This document shows, piece after piece, positions 4,344 to 5,382 of a DNA stretch of 5,382 nt (positions are counted from its first letter, which is position 1; each line of letters begins with the position of its first letter). This stretch comes from Planctomycetales bacterium. Lineage in GTDB: Bacteria; Planctomycetota; Phycisphaerae; SM23-33. Location: NCBI GenBank assembly GCA_030631125.1, contig DAOVLS010000194.1:1-5382 (forward strand), given 5' to 3'. Under the pieces are notes generated by a model. That model was not told the DNA's origin and ran no database searches. It saw only the letters and a program-made list of their open reading frames with translations. The position numbers and the translations under genes were made by a program.

Positions 4344-5382
4344 ATGCACGGATGCTCACCGATAACCGATTGCTTCAGACCGCTGATGAGCGAGGTCTCC
4401 GCGGTGGAGCGCTGGAGGGGGATGCGGAGTTTCACGTCTTCCACCGGCGAGTTGTCCGGCTGGGTGTGGTGGGTGTTGATAATCCTCGTCTTGGCCCTGG
4501 CCGCTGTGGTTGCAATCGCCGTCGTCTGGAAGTACGGACGTATGCATCGCCTGGCGGCGGAATTCCGTCGCAAAGGCGACGACGCCGGTCTTCGCATGGA
4601 AGAAACCAAACTGCTCAGACATATCGCCAAGCTTTCCGGCGTGAAGAACTCTGCAACGATATTTACCTCCTACGACGCATTTAATCGCGGAATTGATCTG
4701 CTGATGCACAGCGCCAAGGTCGCCGCAATGTCAGAGGCGATGTGCGCGAACCTCAACACCATGCTTGAGTCGCTGCGCGAGAAACTGGGTTTCAGGCAGA
4801 CATTCGACGACGGCTCGAAAGCCGTCAGTTCCAGCCGGCAGATTGCCTCCGGAAGCAGGGTCTATATCACCCGGCCCGACGGGCTCATCCCTGTCGAGGC
4901 GGTCGTCGTAAGCACCGGGCCTTCGGAGTTTCTCGTCGAGGCCGACGAACCTCTGGTCGGGCACTTCGGGCAGGTCTGGGTTGTGCGGTGCCCCGTCGGA
5001 TCGATGGCGTGGGAGTTCGACGCGACCGTGATCCGCAGCGACGCCGGTAGAATAGCGTTGGGACATTCGCAGGACATTCGCACGATAAACATCAGGCGGT
5101 TTCCCCGTATTGCGACGAACAAGCCGGCCCAGGTGGCGTTGTTTCCCTTCAGCGAGGAGACGTCCGATATTCAGGCGCCGCATTTCGTCCCCGCAGTTGT
5201 CGTCGAGATCGGCGGGTCGGGTCTGCTGGTGGAGATGCCTGTGCAGGCCCATGTCGGCGAAAGAATAATCATCGTTCTGAAACTCAACGAAAAATGCCAG
5301 GTCCAGGCAGTCGGAAAGGTTCGGCGGGCCTTTACCGACGAGCACGGCAGCGCGATGGCGGCGATTGAAATGATTGGGCTGA
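4344..5382 (+). CDS. Membrane-anchored YcgR-like PilZ domain protein (3' partial)
   Basis: The frame is open from 4338 to the right edge with no stop, at least 346 residues. Numbered from the ATG at 4344, it shows: a short N-terminus; one hydrophobic helix (about 40-62, W-V-W-W-V-L-I-I-L-V-L-A-L ...); a mainly helical linker (63-152) ending L-R-E-K-L-G-F; a beta-rich YcgR-N-like domain (about 167-248); and a PilZ domain from 251. PilZ proteins bind c-di-GMP through RxxxR and [D/N]xSxxG. Here R251-R-F-P-R255 satisfies the first, but the second reads E288-I-G-G-S-G293, lacking the Asp/Asn and Ser. Position 18 nt after flgE and the YcgR-like layout suggest a c-di-GMP-linked control of flagellar function, tethered to the inner membrane. 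Start is uncertain: 4344 has a weak AGG 9 nt upstream and a tight operon gap; 4422 has GGAGG but only 3 nt away, and 4386 has no clear site. All three keep the helix. Confidence 0.78.
   Translation, partial: MHGCSPITDCFRPLMSEVSAVERWRGMRSFTSSTGELSGWVWWVLIILVLALAAVVAIAVVWKYGRMHRLAAEFRRKGDDAGLRMEETKLLRHIAKLSGVKNSATIFTSYDAFNRGIDLLMHSAKVAAMSEAMCANLNTMLESLREKLGFRQTFDDGSKAVSSSRQIASGSRVYITRPDGLIPVEAVVVSTGPSEFLVEADEPLVGHFGQVWVVRCPVGSMAWEFDATVIRSDAGRIALGHSQDIRTINIRRFPRIATNKPAQVALFPFSEETSDIQAPHFVPAVVVEIGGSGLLVEMPVQAHVGERIIIVLKLNEKCQVQAVGKVRRAFTDEHGSAMAAIEMIGL

Noticed and set aside
4335..4365. TAAA (4335-4338) and ACCGATAA (4358-4365), similar to a sigma-28 promoter (TAAA-N15-GCCGATAA).
   Set aside because: The -10 matches 7 of 8, but the spacer is 19 nt rather than 15. 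It would only make sense if the PilZ gene starts at 4386 or 4422.
4731..5345. A 204-codon minus-strand frame opposite the PilZ gene.
   Set aside because: The + strand frame encodes recognisable transmembrane, YcgR-N-like and PilZ regions; the antisense product shows no family features.
1..5382. CRISPR arrays, tRNA or rRNA genes, insertion sequences or attachment sites.
   Set aside because: No regularly spaced repeats, cloverleaf-like segments, transposase motifs or terminal inverted repeats were seen; the window is almost wholly coding.

Overview
The window is a stretch of flagellar hook-assembly genes, all on the + strand: fliK (hook-length control), flgD (hook cap/scaffold) and flgE (hook protein). 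They are preceded by the tail of a secretion-ATPase-like gene and followed by a membrane-anchored PilZ (c-di-GMP effector-like) gene that runs off the right edge. The sequence is moderately GC-rich. The flagellar proteins are those of a Gram-negative-style or deep-branching bacterium. FlgE style and a sigma-54 promoter ahead of fliK would fit Planctomycetota or a relative, but this taxonomic guess is weak and rests on general resemblance only.

Layout. Bases 2-445 hold the C-terminal part of a GspE/PilB/PilT-type ATPase domain whose nucleotide-handling motifs have all drifted from consensus; it looks like a pseudo-ATPase and lacks the usual C-terminal extension. Its stop codon opens directly into a strong 42-nt stem-loop (444-485). 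Bases 486-634 are a compact regulatory region: inverted repeats at 514-530, 545-557 and 583-596, an AT-rich patch at 561-579, and a consensus-perfect sigma-54 promoter (TGGCACG-N4-TTGCT, 594-609), with transcription predicted to begin near 620. Bases 635-4325 hold fliK, flgD and flgE with gaps of 9 and 37 nt, consistent with one transcript. From 4344 an open frame of at least 346 codons encodes a protein with one transmembrane helix, a helical linker, a YcgR-N-like beta domain and a PilZ domain.

How they work together. FlgD is exported to cap the growing hook and FlgE subunits polymerise beneath it. FliK is exported intermittently to measure hook length and switches the export gate to late substrates. 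The PilZ protein, if it binds c-di-GMP, would link second-messenger level to flagellar output, as YcgR-type flagellar brakes do. A sigma-54 promoter at the head of the group matches the middle-class control of hook genes seen in many bacteria with hierarchical flagellar regulation.

The points most worth following up are the degenerate ATPase, the dense palindrome array around the sigma-54 promoter, the histone-H1-like N-terminus of FliK, the inserted flagellin-IN-like domain with a lone cysteine in FlgE, and the membrane-tethered PilZ protein with an eroded second c-di-GMP motif.
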